NCBI GenBank assembly: GCA_031422295.1
Contig: JANOQM010000053.1
Span: 124,001 to 188,000, forward strand
Length of the DNA stretch: 64,000 bases
Reading direction: 5' to 3'
Source of the DNA: JANOMH01 sp031422295
GTDB taxonomy: Bacteria; Pseudomonadota; Alphaproteobacteria; Rhodobacterales; Rhodobacteraceae
The notes beneath the pieces are model-generated. The model was given only the letters and a program-made list of their open reading frames with translations. It had not been told where the DNA came from and did not search any database. This document shows positions 1 through 8,399 of the stretch, piece after piece; within the stretch, counting starts at the first letter, position 1, and the number at the start of each line of letters is the position of its first letter. The position numbers were made by a program, and so were the translations under genes.

Positions 1-418
1 CGAACTGGGCCTGAACTGGCTGTTATGGCTGCTGGCGGTGGTTGTGGTCACTGATATTGCAGGATATTTCGCAGGCCGCAGTTTGGGTGGCCCAAAATTC
101 TGGCCCGCCGTCAGCCCGAAAAAAACCTGGAGCGGGACTATCGCAGGCTGGGTTGGTGCTGCCTTGGTCGGGCTGGGGTTTGCGATTGCCACCAAGGCAG
201 GCTTTGGGGTTGTTGTGTTTTCCATCGCGATCAGCTTTGCCAGCCAGATGGGTGATATTGTGGAAAGCGCGCTGAAACGCCATGTCGGAATCAAGGATAG
301 CTCAACCCTGATCCCCGGTCATGGCGGTGTGTTTGACCGGTTTGATGCCGTGCTGGGGGCGACGGTGTTCATGTTGTTTCTGACATTTGTTTTGCGACTG
401 ACCGGGCCGCAGTTTTGA
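1..418 (+). CDS. cdsA: Phosphatidate cytidylyltransferase, C-terminal part
   Basis: Makes CDP-diacylglycerol from phosphatidic acid and CTP at the inner membrane, the branch point to all phospholipids. The gene enters from the left edge; the reading frame is open from base 2 and ends with TGA at 416-418. About 138 residues are visible. The family signature is intact: SALKRH, then KDSSTLIPGHGGVFDRFDAV with the metal-binding DR-D residues, followed by a last hydrophobic segment. The stop overlaps the TTG start of dxr, so the two are translationally coupled. The N-terminal membrane segments lie outside the window. Confidence 0.93.
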   Translation, partial: ELGLNWLLWLLAVVVVTDIAGYFAGRSLGGPKFWPAVSPKKTWSGTIAGWVGAALVGLGFAIATKAGFGVVVFSIAISFASQMGDIVESALKRHVGIKDSSTLIPGHGGVFDRFDAVLGATVFMLFLTFVLRLTGPQF

Positions 419-1587
419 AATCCGTCACCATATTGGGGGCAACCGGATCAATCGGGCAAAACACCATTGACCTGATTGGCCGGACCCCGGATGATTTTCG
501 GGTCGAGGCGCTGACCGGCGCGCGCAATATCATGCAACTGGCACAGGATGCGCGGCGGCTTAAAGCGCGGCTGGTGGTGACGTCCGAGCCAACTTTATAC
601 AATGATCTCAAATCACTCCTCGCCGATGTTGATGTTGAAGTGGCCGCTGGCCCGGATGCCGTGGCCGAGGCTGCCGCGCGCCCCGCAGATTGGGTCATGT
701 CCGGTATCGTGGGGTCTGCCGGATTGCTGCCGGGGCTGGAGGTGCTGCGCCGGGGTGGCACTTTGGCGCTGGCCAACAAGGAAACGCTGGTGACGGCGGG
801 GCCTTTGGTCATGGCCATGGCGGCCCAGCATAAGGCCCGCATCCTGCCGGTGGACAGTGAACATTCAGCGATTTTTCAGGCGCTGACTGGCGAAGATATG
901 ACCGGGGTCGAACGGATCATCATCACGGCATCGGGTGGCGCATTCCGCGACTGGCCGCTGGACCAGCTGGCGCAGGCCACCTTGGCACAGGCCTCTAGTC
1001 ACCCCAATTGGGCGATGGGACAGCGCATCACCATCGACAGTGCATCTATGTTTAACAAAGGCCTGGAACTGATTGAGACCAAAGAGTTTTTCGGTGTACG
1101 CCCCGATCAGATCGAGGTTATCATCCATCCCGAAAGCCTGATCCACGCACTGGTCGGTTTCGCTGACGGGGCGCTGATGGCCCATGTCGGCCCGCCCGAT
1201 ATGCGCCACGCCATCGGCTATGCGCTGCATTGGCCCGAACGGCGCAAATTGCCCGTGGCGCGGCTCGATCTTGCGGCCATCGGGGCGATGACATTCCGCG
1301 CCCCCGACATGGTCCGCTATCCGGCCCTTGCGCTGGCCCGCCGGGTGATGGAACAAGGCGGTCTGATGGGGGCCGTGTTCAATGCCGCCAAGGAACGCGC
1401 TTTGGATGGGTTTATCGGTGGCGAGATTGGCTTTCTGCAAATGGCGCAAGTGGTGGAACAGGTGATCGACAAAATGTCAGCCACAGATGGGCTGCAAAAC
1501 GCCACAGTGACCCTAGATAACGTGTTGAACACCGACCGTCTGGCCCGCATTCGCGCGGCCGAGGCCATAAAACAGGCGAGTATTTAA
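415..1587 (+). CDS. dxr: 1-deoxy-D-xylulose 5-phosphate reductoisomerase
   Basis: Converts DXP to MEP with NADPH, the first committed step of the MEP isoprenoid pathway in the cytosol; ispDF for two later steps lies at 50-51 kb. The protein is 390 residues, the usual length. The Rossmann motif GATGSIG is at residues 8-14, the metal ligands are in PVDSEH (D147, E149), and the substrate loop HPESLIHALV follows near residue 240. The start is TTG at 415, chosen because the protein then begins KSVTILGATG directly at the first beta strand; it overlaps the cdsA stop by 4 bases. rseP follows after 3 bases. Confidence 0.96.
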   Translation: MKSVTILGATGSIGQNTIDLIGRTPDDFRVEALTGARNIMQLAQDARRLKARLVVTSEPTLYNDLKSLLADVDVEVAAGPDAVAEAAARPADWVMSGIVGSAGLLPGLEVLRRGGTLALANKETLVTAGPLVMAMAAQHKARILPVDSEHSAIFQALTGEDMTGVERIIITASGGAFRDWPLDQLAQATLAQASSHPNWAMGQRITIDSASMFNKGLELIETKEFFGVRPDQIEVIIHPESLIHALVGFADGALMAHVGPPDMRHAIGYALHWPERRKLPVARLDLAAIGAMTFRAPDMVRYPALALARRVMEQGGLMGAVFNAAKERALDGFIGGEIGFLQMAQVVEQVIDKMSATDGLQNATVTLDNVLNTDRLARIRAAEAIKQASI

Positions 1588-1590
1588 CCC

Positions 1591-2922
1591 GTGGACTTGA
1601 CCCAGCTTTTGCCGCAGTTCGGCAATGTGACCTTTACCATTGCCGCCTTTATTGTGGCCCTGTCGATCATCGTAGCGATCCATGAATATGGCCATTACAT
1701 TGTCGGCCGCTGGTGCGGCATTCACGCCGAAGTTTTTTCGCTGGGCTTTGGTCCGGTGCTGTATTCCCGGGTCGACCGGCGCGGCACCAAATGGCAGGTC
1801 GCGGCCTTACCCTTTGGCGGCTATGTGAAATTTCTGGGCGATGCGAATGCATCGTCGGTCGGATCGACCACTGTGCCCGACGCTGACAAACGCCGCACCA
1901 TGTTGGGCGCACCCCTGTGGGCGCGGGCCCTGACCGTAGTAGCCGGGCCGGTGTTCAACTTTGTTCTGGCAATATTGGTGTTCGGGACGGTCATTTTCAG
2001 CGAAGGCACGATTGCCGATCCCATGCGCATCGCCGCCGTGCAGCCGTTGCCGCCCTCCATGGGGCCGGGGATGCAGGTGGGTGACGAAATCATTGCGATG
2101 AACGGCACACCGACGCCCACCCTCGACAGCATGACCGCGCTTGAGGCTGATTTGCCGCTGACTGACCCTGTCACCTACACTGTGCTGCGGGGCGGGGCCG
2201 AACTGCAGCTGCAGGGCCCGCATCCGTTTCCGCCGGTCATTCTGGGCGTCGCGCCAAATTCTGCCGCCTATGATGCCGGTCTGGCCCCCAATGACGTGAT
2301 CACAGCCGTAGACGGCGCACCCGTCGCCTCGTTTGCGCAACTGGTACAACTGGTCATCAGCGGCGAGGGGCGGGCGATCCTGCTGTCGGTTTGGCGCAAT
2401 GGTGAACAGCTGGAATTTACCATCGTGCCACGCCGCGCCGATCTGCCCATCGATGGCGGCGGCTTTGAAACCCGCTGGCTGGTCGGTGTGTCCGGCGGTC
2501 TGGTGTTCGATCTGAAAACTGAAACGCCCGGTCTGTGGGATACGACGACAACCGCCTTTGCCCAATTATGGAGCATTATGGTCGGCTCGGTCAGCGGCCT
2601 GTATCACATGATCACCGGGGCCATATCGTCGTGCAACTTGTCTGGCCCGGTCGGCATTGCGCAGGCCTCGGGTGCGATGGCAGCCCAGGGGGCTGTCAGC
2701 TTCATGTGGTTTGTCGGCGTATTATCCGCCGCTGTTGGCTTGATGAACCTGTTCCCGATCCCGGTGCTTGACGGCGGGCATCTGGTGTTTTTCGGGTATG
2801 AGGCGATCACCGGGCGCAAGCCGGCCGACAAGGCGCTGAATGTGCTGATGGTCGCGGGTATCGCACTGGTCCTGTTCATGACCTTGTTCGCCTTGGCCAA
2901 TGACCTGTTTTTGTGCCCCTGA
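1591..2922 (+). CDS. rseP: Site-2 intramembrane zinc metalloprotease RseP
   Basis: Intramembrane protease that cuts anti-sigma factors and remnant signal peptides in the inner membrane. The protein is 443 residues. The zinc motif HEYGH is at 31-35 in the first membrane segment; the third ligand is in the LDG motif (D394) of NLFPIPVLDGGH near the C-terminus. Two PDZ-type regions occupy roughly residues 125-290. The start is GTG at 1591, three bases after the dxr stop. It sits between dxr and bamA as in many alphaproteobacteria, which links it to envelope-stress control. Confidence 0.95.
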   Translation: MDLTQLLPQFGNVTFTIAAFIVALSIIVAIHEYGHYIVGRWCGIHAEVFSLGFGPVLYSRVDRRGTKWQVAALPFGGYVKFLGDANASSVGSTTVPDADKRRTMLGAPLWARALTVVAGPVFNFVLAILVFGTVIFSEGTIADPMRIAAVQPLPPSMGPGMQVGDEIIAMNGTPTPTLDSMTALEADLPLTDPVTYTVLRGGAELQLQGPHPFPPVILGVAPNSAAYDAGLAPNDVITAVDGAPVASFAQLVQLVISGEGRAILLSVWRNGEQLEFTIVPRRADLPIDGGGFETRWLVGVSGGLVFDLKTETPGLWDTTTTAFAQLWSIMVGSVSGLYHMITGAISSCNLSGPVGIAQASGAMAAQGAVSFMWFVGVLSAAVGLMNLFPIPVLDGGHLVFFGYEAITGRKPADKALNVLMVAGIALVLFMTLFALANDLFLCP

Positions 2923-2992
2923 GCGCTGCCATTTTGATGCCATAATCCTGTGTGATCAACAAAGTGGGTGTGTTAGTTGACGGGGTCAGACC

Positions 2993-3118
2993 ATGAATGC
3001 CATCGTTCAAAGTTCGCGCGGCCTGTCCGTGTTACTGACTGTAAACTGGGACAGGATCATCTTTCTGGCGATGATTTTGGCGGCTTTAGGGGCTGGTGCC
3101 TGGGTCGGGTCCCACTAA
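2993..3118 (+). CDS. Candidate 41-residue single-segment membrane protein
   Basis: A short frame between rseP and bamA, too small for routine calling. It starts with ATG at 2993 and ends with TAA at 3116-3118. The peptide has a polar N-terminus (MNAIVQSSRG), then a hydrophobic stretch from about residue 21 to 40 (RIIFLAMILAALGAGAWVG) that would form one membrane helix. The ribosome site is weak: a purine-poor GACGGGGTCAGACC precedes the start. Codon choice resembles the neighbours. I do not recognise the family. It could also be chance coding in a 316-base gap; conservation in relatives would decide. Confidence 0.45.
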   Translation: MNAIVQSSRGLSVLLTVNWDRIIFLAMILAALGAGAWVGSH

Positions 3119-3238
3119 CTCTGGCGTTTGCACGCCGAAAGACCGCAATGCCTGCCCTGTCTGGCACTTGTTGCTTTTGACAAGTCCCCACAATCCCGAT
3201 ACTCAAATACGAAACGGTATATGGGCTTGGGCGGGATT

Positions 3239-5566
3239 ATGATCAGCATTGCAAACATTGCGTCGGGGCGGATCAGGGCGCTGTTCCAGGCCTTGATAAT
3301 CGGGATCGCCCTGAGCATCGCATCCGGCGCAACGGCCCAGCAATATCAGTTCAGTGATGTGCAGGTATCGGGCAATATCCGTGTCGAAACCGGCACCATT
3401 CTGACCTTCGCCGCCATTTCGCGCGGGCAGGCGTTGTCTGCCGCCGATCTGAATGATGCGGTGCAACGGATTCGGGCCTCGGGCCTGTTCGAATCCGTCG
3501 ATGCGGTGCCGCAGGGCGGCACGCTGGTAATTACAGTGGTCGAATTCCCAACGATCAACCGGATCAATTTCGAAGGCAATTCCCGGCTGAGTGACGCCGA
3601 ATTGGGCGCTGTGGTTGGGTCAATCGCCCGCCGGGTCTATAATCCGGTGCAGGCCGAACAGGATGTGGCGGCGATCACCCAAGCCTATGCCGATTCGGGC
3701 CGGGTCAATGCCACGGTCACCGCATCGATCATCCGGCAATCCGATAACCGCGTCGATCTGGTGTTCGACGTGTTCGAAGGTGGATTGACCGAGATTGAGC
3801 GGATATCCTTCATCGGCAACCGCAGCTTTTCCGAACGCCGGTTGCGCAGTGTGCTGGAAACCAAACAGGCCGGGTTGTTCCGCACGATTATTACCCGCGA
3901 TACGCTGGTCGCCGAACGGATCGAGGTTGATCAGCGGGTCCTGACCGATTTCTACAACTCGCGCGGCTATGCCGATTTCACCGTGCAAAACGTCGATGTG
4001 GCGCTGACCCGCGACCGTAGCGCCTATCTGATCACCTTTAATGTGCAGGAAGGTCAGCAATTCACCTTTGGCAATATCAGTGTGACCAGCGATATCCCCG
4101 AGGTTGATGCAGCCGAGTTTCAGGCAGCTTTACAATTGCGCACGGGCGTTACCTATTCGCCTTTGCTGATTGAAACCGACATTGCCCGGCTGGAACGGCT
4201 GGCGCTGCGCAAAGGTCTGAACTTTGTCCAAGTCGAACCGCGCATCACCCGCAATGACCGCGACCTGCAACTGAATGTCGAATTTGCGCTGGTCCGGGGC
4301 GAACGGATATTTGTGGAACGTATTGATATCGAGGGCAATAACACCACGCTTGACCGTGTCGTCCGCAACCAGTTCCGCGTCGTCGAAGGCGACCCGTTCA
4401 ACCCCCGCTCGATCCGCGAAAGTGCCGAACGCATCCGCGCATTGGGGTTCTTTTCCACCGCCGATGTGAATGCCCGCGAAGGATCGACCCCCGGACAGGT
4501 CGTGATTGATGTGAACGTCGAGGAAGCGCCGACAGGGTCGCTGTCCTTTGGGGCCAACTTCTCGTCTGACAATGGCTTTTCACTGCTTGCCAGTTTTAAG
4601 GAACGTAACTTTCTGGGCCGCGGTCAGGCTTTGAATTTTGAACTTTCCACCGGCGAAACCAACCGGGTGTTCAGTTTTGACTTTGCCGAGCCAAACTTTC
4701 TGGGCCGCGATCTGCGCTTTGGTTTGGGTCTGGATTATCGGACCACCGACAATCAGGACGCGCTGTATGATACCGAAACCTTCCGGTTCAGCCCGTCATT
4801 CGCCTTTCCGATCAGTGAAAATGGCCGTCTGACGGTGTTCTATGCCTTTGAATATACCGATATCACCGATGTCGCCGGAACCAGCACCCCGGCCGACCAG
4901 ACCGATGATGCCAGCGTGATTATTGAACAAGAGGCGGCTTTTGGCGGGCTTGGGGCCAATGCGCTGGGCTATTCCTACAGTCTAGACACCCGCCGCACCG
5001 GGCTTGATCCAAATTCCGGCGTCTTGCTGCGGTTCGGTCAGGAATTCGGCTTTGGCGACACGACATTCATCAAAACTTCGGCCCTTGCCACCGCTGAAAC
5101 CAAGGTCTGGGGCGAAGAACTGACCCTGCGGGCCACTGTCGAAGGCGGGATGCTTGCCTATAGCGATGGTCAGGGTCGCGTTACCGACCGATTCTTTCTG
5201 GGCAGCCGTTTGATGCGCGGGTTTGAACCGGGCGGCATTGGTCCGCGTGATGCAGTCACCGACGATGCTTTGGGTGGCAATATGTTTGCCGTCGCCCGGC
5301 TCGAGGCCGAATTTCCGCTGGGCCTGCCCGAAGAGTATGGCATCACCGGCGGCGCGTTTCTGGATTATGGGTCCGTCTGGGATGTGGGCAATACGTTTGG
5401 GGCGGATGTCTTGTATAATGACTTCACCCCGCGCACCGTGGTCGGCTTGTCCATCTTCTGGACCACGCCGATTGGTCCGTTGCGATTCAACTTTACCGAA
5501 GCCTTGGATGCGCAGGCATTTGACCGGCCAAAGTCGTTTGACCTGACGATCTCGACCAGCTTTTGA
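3239..5566 (+). CDS. bamA: Outer membrane protein assembly factor BamA
   Basis: Central Omp85 component that inserts beta-barrel proteins into the outer membrane. From ATG 3239 the protein has 775 residues: a signal peptide ending at ATAQ (about residue 34), five POTRA repeats to about residue 430, then a 16-strand barrel ending in the aromatic SF terminus expected of barrel proteins. The conserved lid-loop motif is seen as MRGFEPGGIGPRD. The start at 3239 is preferred to 3221 or 3128 because GGGCGGG lies just upstream and the signal peptide begins directly; upstream codons are unlike a leader. It overlaps the next gene by one base. Confidence 0.95.
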   Translation: MISIANIASGRIRALFQALIIGIALSIASGATAQQYQFSDVQVSGNIRVETGTILTFAAISRGQALSAADLNDAVQRIRASGLFESVDAVPQGGTLVITVVEFPTINRINFEGNSRLSDAELGAVVGSIARRVYNPVQAEQDVAAITQAYADSGRVNATVTASIIRQSDNRVDLVFDVFEGGLTEIERISFIGNRSFSERRLRSVLETKQAGLFRTIITRDTLVAERIEVDQRVLTDFYNSRGYADFTVQNVDVALTRDRSAYLITFNVQEGQQFTFGNISVTSDIPEVDAAEFQAALQLRTGVTYSPLLIETDIARLERLALRKGLNFVQVEPRITRNDRDLQLNVEFALVRGERIFVERIDIEGNNTTLDRVVRNQFRVVEGDPFNPRSIRESAERIRALGFFSTADVNAREGSTPGQVVIDVNVEEAPTGSLSFGANFSSDNGFSLLASFKERNFLGRGQALNFELSTGETNRVFSFDFAEPNFLGRDLRFGLGLDYRTTDNQDALYDTETFRFSPSFAFPISENGRLTVFYAFEYTDITDVAGTSTPADQTDDASVIIEQEAAFGGLGANALGYSYSLDTRRTGLDPNSGVLLRFGQEFGFGDTTFIKTSALATAETKVWGEELTLRATVEGGMLAYSDGQGRVTDRFFLGSRLMRGFEPGGIGPRDAVTDDALGGNMFAVARLEAEFPLGLPEEYGITGGAFLDYGSVWDVGNTFGADVLYNDFTPRTVVGLSIFWTTPIGPLRFNFTEALDAQAFDRPKSFDLTISTSF

Positions 5567-6126
5567 TGCGCTGGCTGGCGGCGGCCATTGTTGGACTATG
5601 GCTGCTGCCTGCAACTGTATCTGCACAAGGCCAGACTGATCTGACCCTTGGTCAGATTCGCAGCCCGGTTCTGGTGGTCGATAGCGAAAGACTATTCGCC
5701 GAATCCCTGTTCGGCCTGCGCATCGCGGCACAGGTCCAGACCGATAGCGAGGCTTTGGTCACCGAAAACCGCCGGATCGAAGCTGCCCTGACCGAAGAAG
5801 AGCGCAGTCTGACGTTGCGCCGCCCAACCATGGATGTGGCCGCTTTCCGGACCGAGGCAGACGCCTTTGACGAACGTGTGCAAGGTATCCGGCGGGCGCA
5901 GGATGCCAAACAGAACGCCCTGCAGGATGGCATCGCCGCCGGGCGTGACCAGTTTTTGCAGGCCGCCACGCCAATTCTGGGCCAGATCATGCAAGAAAGC
6001 GGCGCTGCCGTCATCCTTGACCGCCGGTCGGTATTCTTGTCGATTGGCGCGATTGATATGACAGATCAGGCAATTGCGCGGATCGATGCGGTGCTGGGCG
6101 ACGGCCTGACCCCACCAATACCCTAG
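5566..6126 (+). CDS. OmpH/Skp-family periplasmic chaperone
   Basis: Holds unfolded outer-membrane proteins in the periplasm on their way to BamA. The protein is 186 residues with a signal peptide (WLAAAIVGLWLLPATVSAQG) and a helical, charged middle (about residues 60-125) typical of the Skp arms. The conserved opening beta strand is SPVLVVDSERLF. ATG 5566 shares one base with the bamA stop (TGATG), so the two are coupled. Sequence similarity inside this family is low; the assignment rests on architecture and position. Confidence 0.85.
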   Translation: MRWLAAAIVGLWLLPATVSAQGQTDLTLGQIRSPVLVVDSERLFAESLFGLRIAAQVQTDSEALVTENRRIEAALTEEERSLTLRRPTMDVAAFRTEADAFDERVQGIRRAQDAKQNALQDGIAAGRDQFLQAATPILGQIMQESGAAVILDRRSVFLSIGAIDMTDQAIARIDAVLGDGLTPPIP

Positions 6127-6205
6127 TCTCCCGGCGCTGGCTTGCCCGCATCCGGTTCAGTTGCTAGTGAAGTCACAGCATATCCGCGCGCAGAGGAAAC
6201 AGCCG

Positions 6206-6688
6206 ATGTCTGAGACCCAACTGACCCCCGGCCCCACCCCGACTGTCGCTGATATTGGCCTGATCCAGCGCATCCTGCCGCACCGCTACCCGTTCCTGCT
6301 GGTGGACAAGGTCATCCAGATCAACGGCACCCAATCGGCGCGTGGCATCAAGAACGTCACCATGAACGAACCGCACTTTCAGGGCCATTTCCCCGGCAAC
6401 CCGATCATGCCCGGCGTCACGATTGTCGAGGCGATGGCCCAGACCGCCGCCGTCATGGTCGGCACCACCCTGGGTCTGACCGACGGCAATATGCTGATCT
6501 ATTTCATGGCGATAGACGCCTGCAAATTCCGCCGCAAAGTCATCCCCGGCGATGTGCTGCACATGGATGTGACCACAACGCGGGGCAAGGCCGGGGGCAA
6601 GGTCTGGCGCTTCAAAGGTATCGCCACCGTTGACGGCGACCTGGCCGCCGAGGCCGAATTTACCGCGATGATGGATCTGCGCGCTTGA
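6206..6688 (+). CDS. fabZ: 3-hydroxyacyl-[acyl-carrier-protein] dehydratase FabZ
   Basis: Dehydrates 3-hydroxyacyl-ACP in fatty acid elongation and competes with LpxA for 3-hydroxyacyl-ACP. The protein is 160 residues. The hot-dog fold active-site motif is complete: NEPHFQGHFPGNPIMPGV with catalytic His, and the downstream VEAMAQ with catalytic Glu. The start at 6206 has AGAGGAAAC upstream at a good distance and gives the family N-terminus (DIGLIQRILPHRYPFLLVD). Its TGA overlaps the lpxA TTG start. No lpxD gene stands between skp and fabZ here. Confidence 0.96.
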   Translation: MSETQLTPGPTPTVADIGLIQRILPHRYPFLLVDKVIQINGTQSARGIKNVTMNEPHFQGHFPGNPIMPGVTIVEAMAQTAAVMVGTTLGLTDGNMLIYFMAIDACKFRRKVIPGDVLHMDVTTTRGKAGGKVWRFKGIATVDGDLAAEAEFTAMMDLRA

Positions 6689-7470
6689 CCGCTGCTATCC
6701 ATCCCTTGGCTGCAATTGACCCCGCCGCAAGGATTGGCGTGGGGTGTCAGATTGGCCCGTTTTGCGTGATCGGCAAGGACGTGGTGCTGGCCGATGGGGT
6801 GATCCTGCATTCCCATGTGGTCATCAGCGGCGATACGTCTATTGGGCCGGGAACCGAGATATTCCCCTTCGCCGTCATCGGCGGCATCCCCCAAGACCTC
6901 AAATTCTCGGGCGAAAAGACCCAACTGCGGATCGGCGCAAGAAACCGCATCCGCGAACATGTGACCATCAATCTTGGCACTGCTGGCGGCGGCGGCACAA
7001 CGGTTATCGGCGACGACGGCCTGTTCATGGCGGGTTGCCACATCGCGCATGATGCCCAGATCGGCAACCGGGTGATCATCGTCAATTCCAGCGCCGTGGC
7101 AGGGCACTGCGTGATCGAAGATGACGTGATCATCGGCGGGCTGTGCGGCATTCACCAATGGGTGCGGATCGGGCAGGGCGCGATCATCGGGGCGGTGACC
7201 ATGGTCACCCATGATGTGATCCCGCATGGATTGGTGCAGGGGCCGCGCGGGATATTGGATGGGCTGAACCTGGTCGGGTTGAAGCGCAAAGGCGTAGATC
7301 GGTCCGATATCAATGCCTTACGGGCCGCTTTTAATGCGCTTAAGGATGGCGAGGGCGCGTTTCAGGATCGGGCGAAAGGGCTGATGGCCGACGCGGACAG
7401 CCCGCATGTTCGCCAGATGCTGGACTTTATCCTAGGGGCCACGGACCGCCAGTTCCTGACCCCGCAATGA
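6685..7470 (+). CDS. lpxA: UDP-N-acetylglucosamine O-acyltransferase
   Basis: First step of lipid A synthesis: transfers 3-hydroxyacyl from ACP to UDP-GlcNAc in the cytosol. The protein is 261 residues, typical length, with the left-handed beta-helix hexapeptide pattern across residues 1-190 (IGVGCQIGPFCVIGKDVVLAD) and a helical C-terminal part. The catalytic His region is seen in FMAGCHIAHDAQIG. It starts with TTG at 6685, overlapping fabZ by 4 bases, and ends with ATGA overlapping lpxI. Confidence 0.96.
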   Translation: MTAAIHPLAAIDPAARIGVGCQIGPFCVIGKDVVLADGVILHSHVVISGDTSIGPGTEIFPFAVIGGIPQDLKFSGEKTQLRIGARNRIREHVTINLGTAGGGGTTVIGDDGLFMAGCHIAHDAQIGNRVIIVNSSAVAGHCVIEDDVIIGGLCGIHQWVRIGQGAIIGAVTMVTHDVIPHGLVQGPRGILDGLNLVGLKRKGVDRSDINALRAAFNALKDGEGAFQDRAKGLMADADSPHVRQMLDFILGATDRQFLTPQ

Positions 7471-8399
7471 TCGCGCTGATCGCGGGCACTGGCGCTTTGC
7501 CGGGGATACTGGCCGACGTTCTGGTAGCGCGTGGCGATCCGCCGGTGATTTGCGAAATGCTGGGGTTTGTGCCGGATGTCCGGGCCGACCTGCCGCGCCT
7601 TTACTTCCGGGTTGAATCTCTGGGAACCTTGCTCGCGACCTTGACGCAACGGGGAGTGACACGGATCTGCCTTGCGGGTGCCGTGCGCCGCCCGGCCATT
7701 GACCCAAGCCGGATTGATGTGGCAACCCGGCCTTTGATGGCCACACTGATGGCCGCGATGGCCAAAGGCGATGATGGAGCCGTGCGGGGTATCATCTCGA
7801 TACTTGAAGGTCATGGATTTGCCGTGATCGGTGCCGATCAACTGGCCCCCGATCTGCTGCCGCATTCTGGCACATTGACCCGGATCAGCCCGCCCCCCGC
7901 TGCGATTGCCGATGCCGATGTGGCAATGCAGGAAATTGAAAGAATGGGACTGTCCGACCTAGGTCAGGCTTGTGTTGTGCAAGCGGGACAGGTCCTCGCG
8001 CACGAGGGCGAGGCCGGGACAGATGCCATGCTGATCGCGCTTTGCGACCGCAAGCCACAAGAGCCATGGCAAGGTGATCCGCTCCTTTGGGCGATTGACC
8101 GTGTATCAGACGTCGTTTCTGGCGCGACCGACTGTCTCACTACCAATGCTGCCAATGCGGGCCGCTCGCCCGCACGTCCGAGCGGCGGCGTTCTGGTCAA
8201 GGCCCCCAAACCCGGACAGGACCGCAGGGCCGATCTGCCCGTTATCGGGCCGCAAACCGCGATGTTGGCCGCCGAGGCCGGGTTGGCCGGAATCGTCATT
8301 GAGTCAGGCGGGGTCATGGTCATTGATCTACCGCAGGTAGTATCGATTATGGATGGACACGGTATGTTCCTGTGGGTGCGCCCGGGCCAAACGCCATGA
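7467..8399 (+). CDS. lpxI: UDP-2,3-diacylglucosamine pyrophosphatase LpxI
   Basis: Hydrolyses UDP-2,3-diacylglucosamine to lipid X; LpxI replaces LpxH in alphaproteobacteria. The N-terminal domain begins IALIAGTGALPG and the C-terminal catalytic domain carries APKPGQDRRADLPVIGP with the conserved Asp. At 310 residues it is longer than I expect for the family (about 270-280): residues near 194-232 look like an insertion between GTDAML and GGVLVKAPKPG. It lies between lpxA and lpxB with ATGA overlaps on both sides. Confidence 0.92.
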   Translation: MIALIAGTGALPGILADVLVARGDPPVICEMLGFVPDVRADLPRLYFRVESLGTLLATLTQRGVTRICLAGAVRRPAIDPSRIDVATRPLMATLMAAMAKGDDGAVRGIISILEGHGFAVIGADQLAPDLLPHSGTLTRISPPPAAIADADVAMQEIERMGLSDLGQACVVQAGQVLAHEGEAGTDAMLIALCDRKPQEPWQGDPLLWAIDRVSDVVSGATDCLTTNAANAGRSPARPSGGVLVKAPKPGQDRRADLPVIGPQTAMLAAEAGLAGIVIESGGVMVIDLPQVVSIMDGHGMFLWVRPGQTP

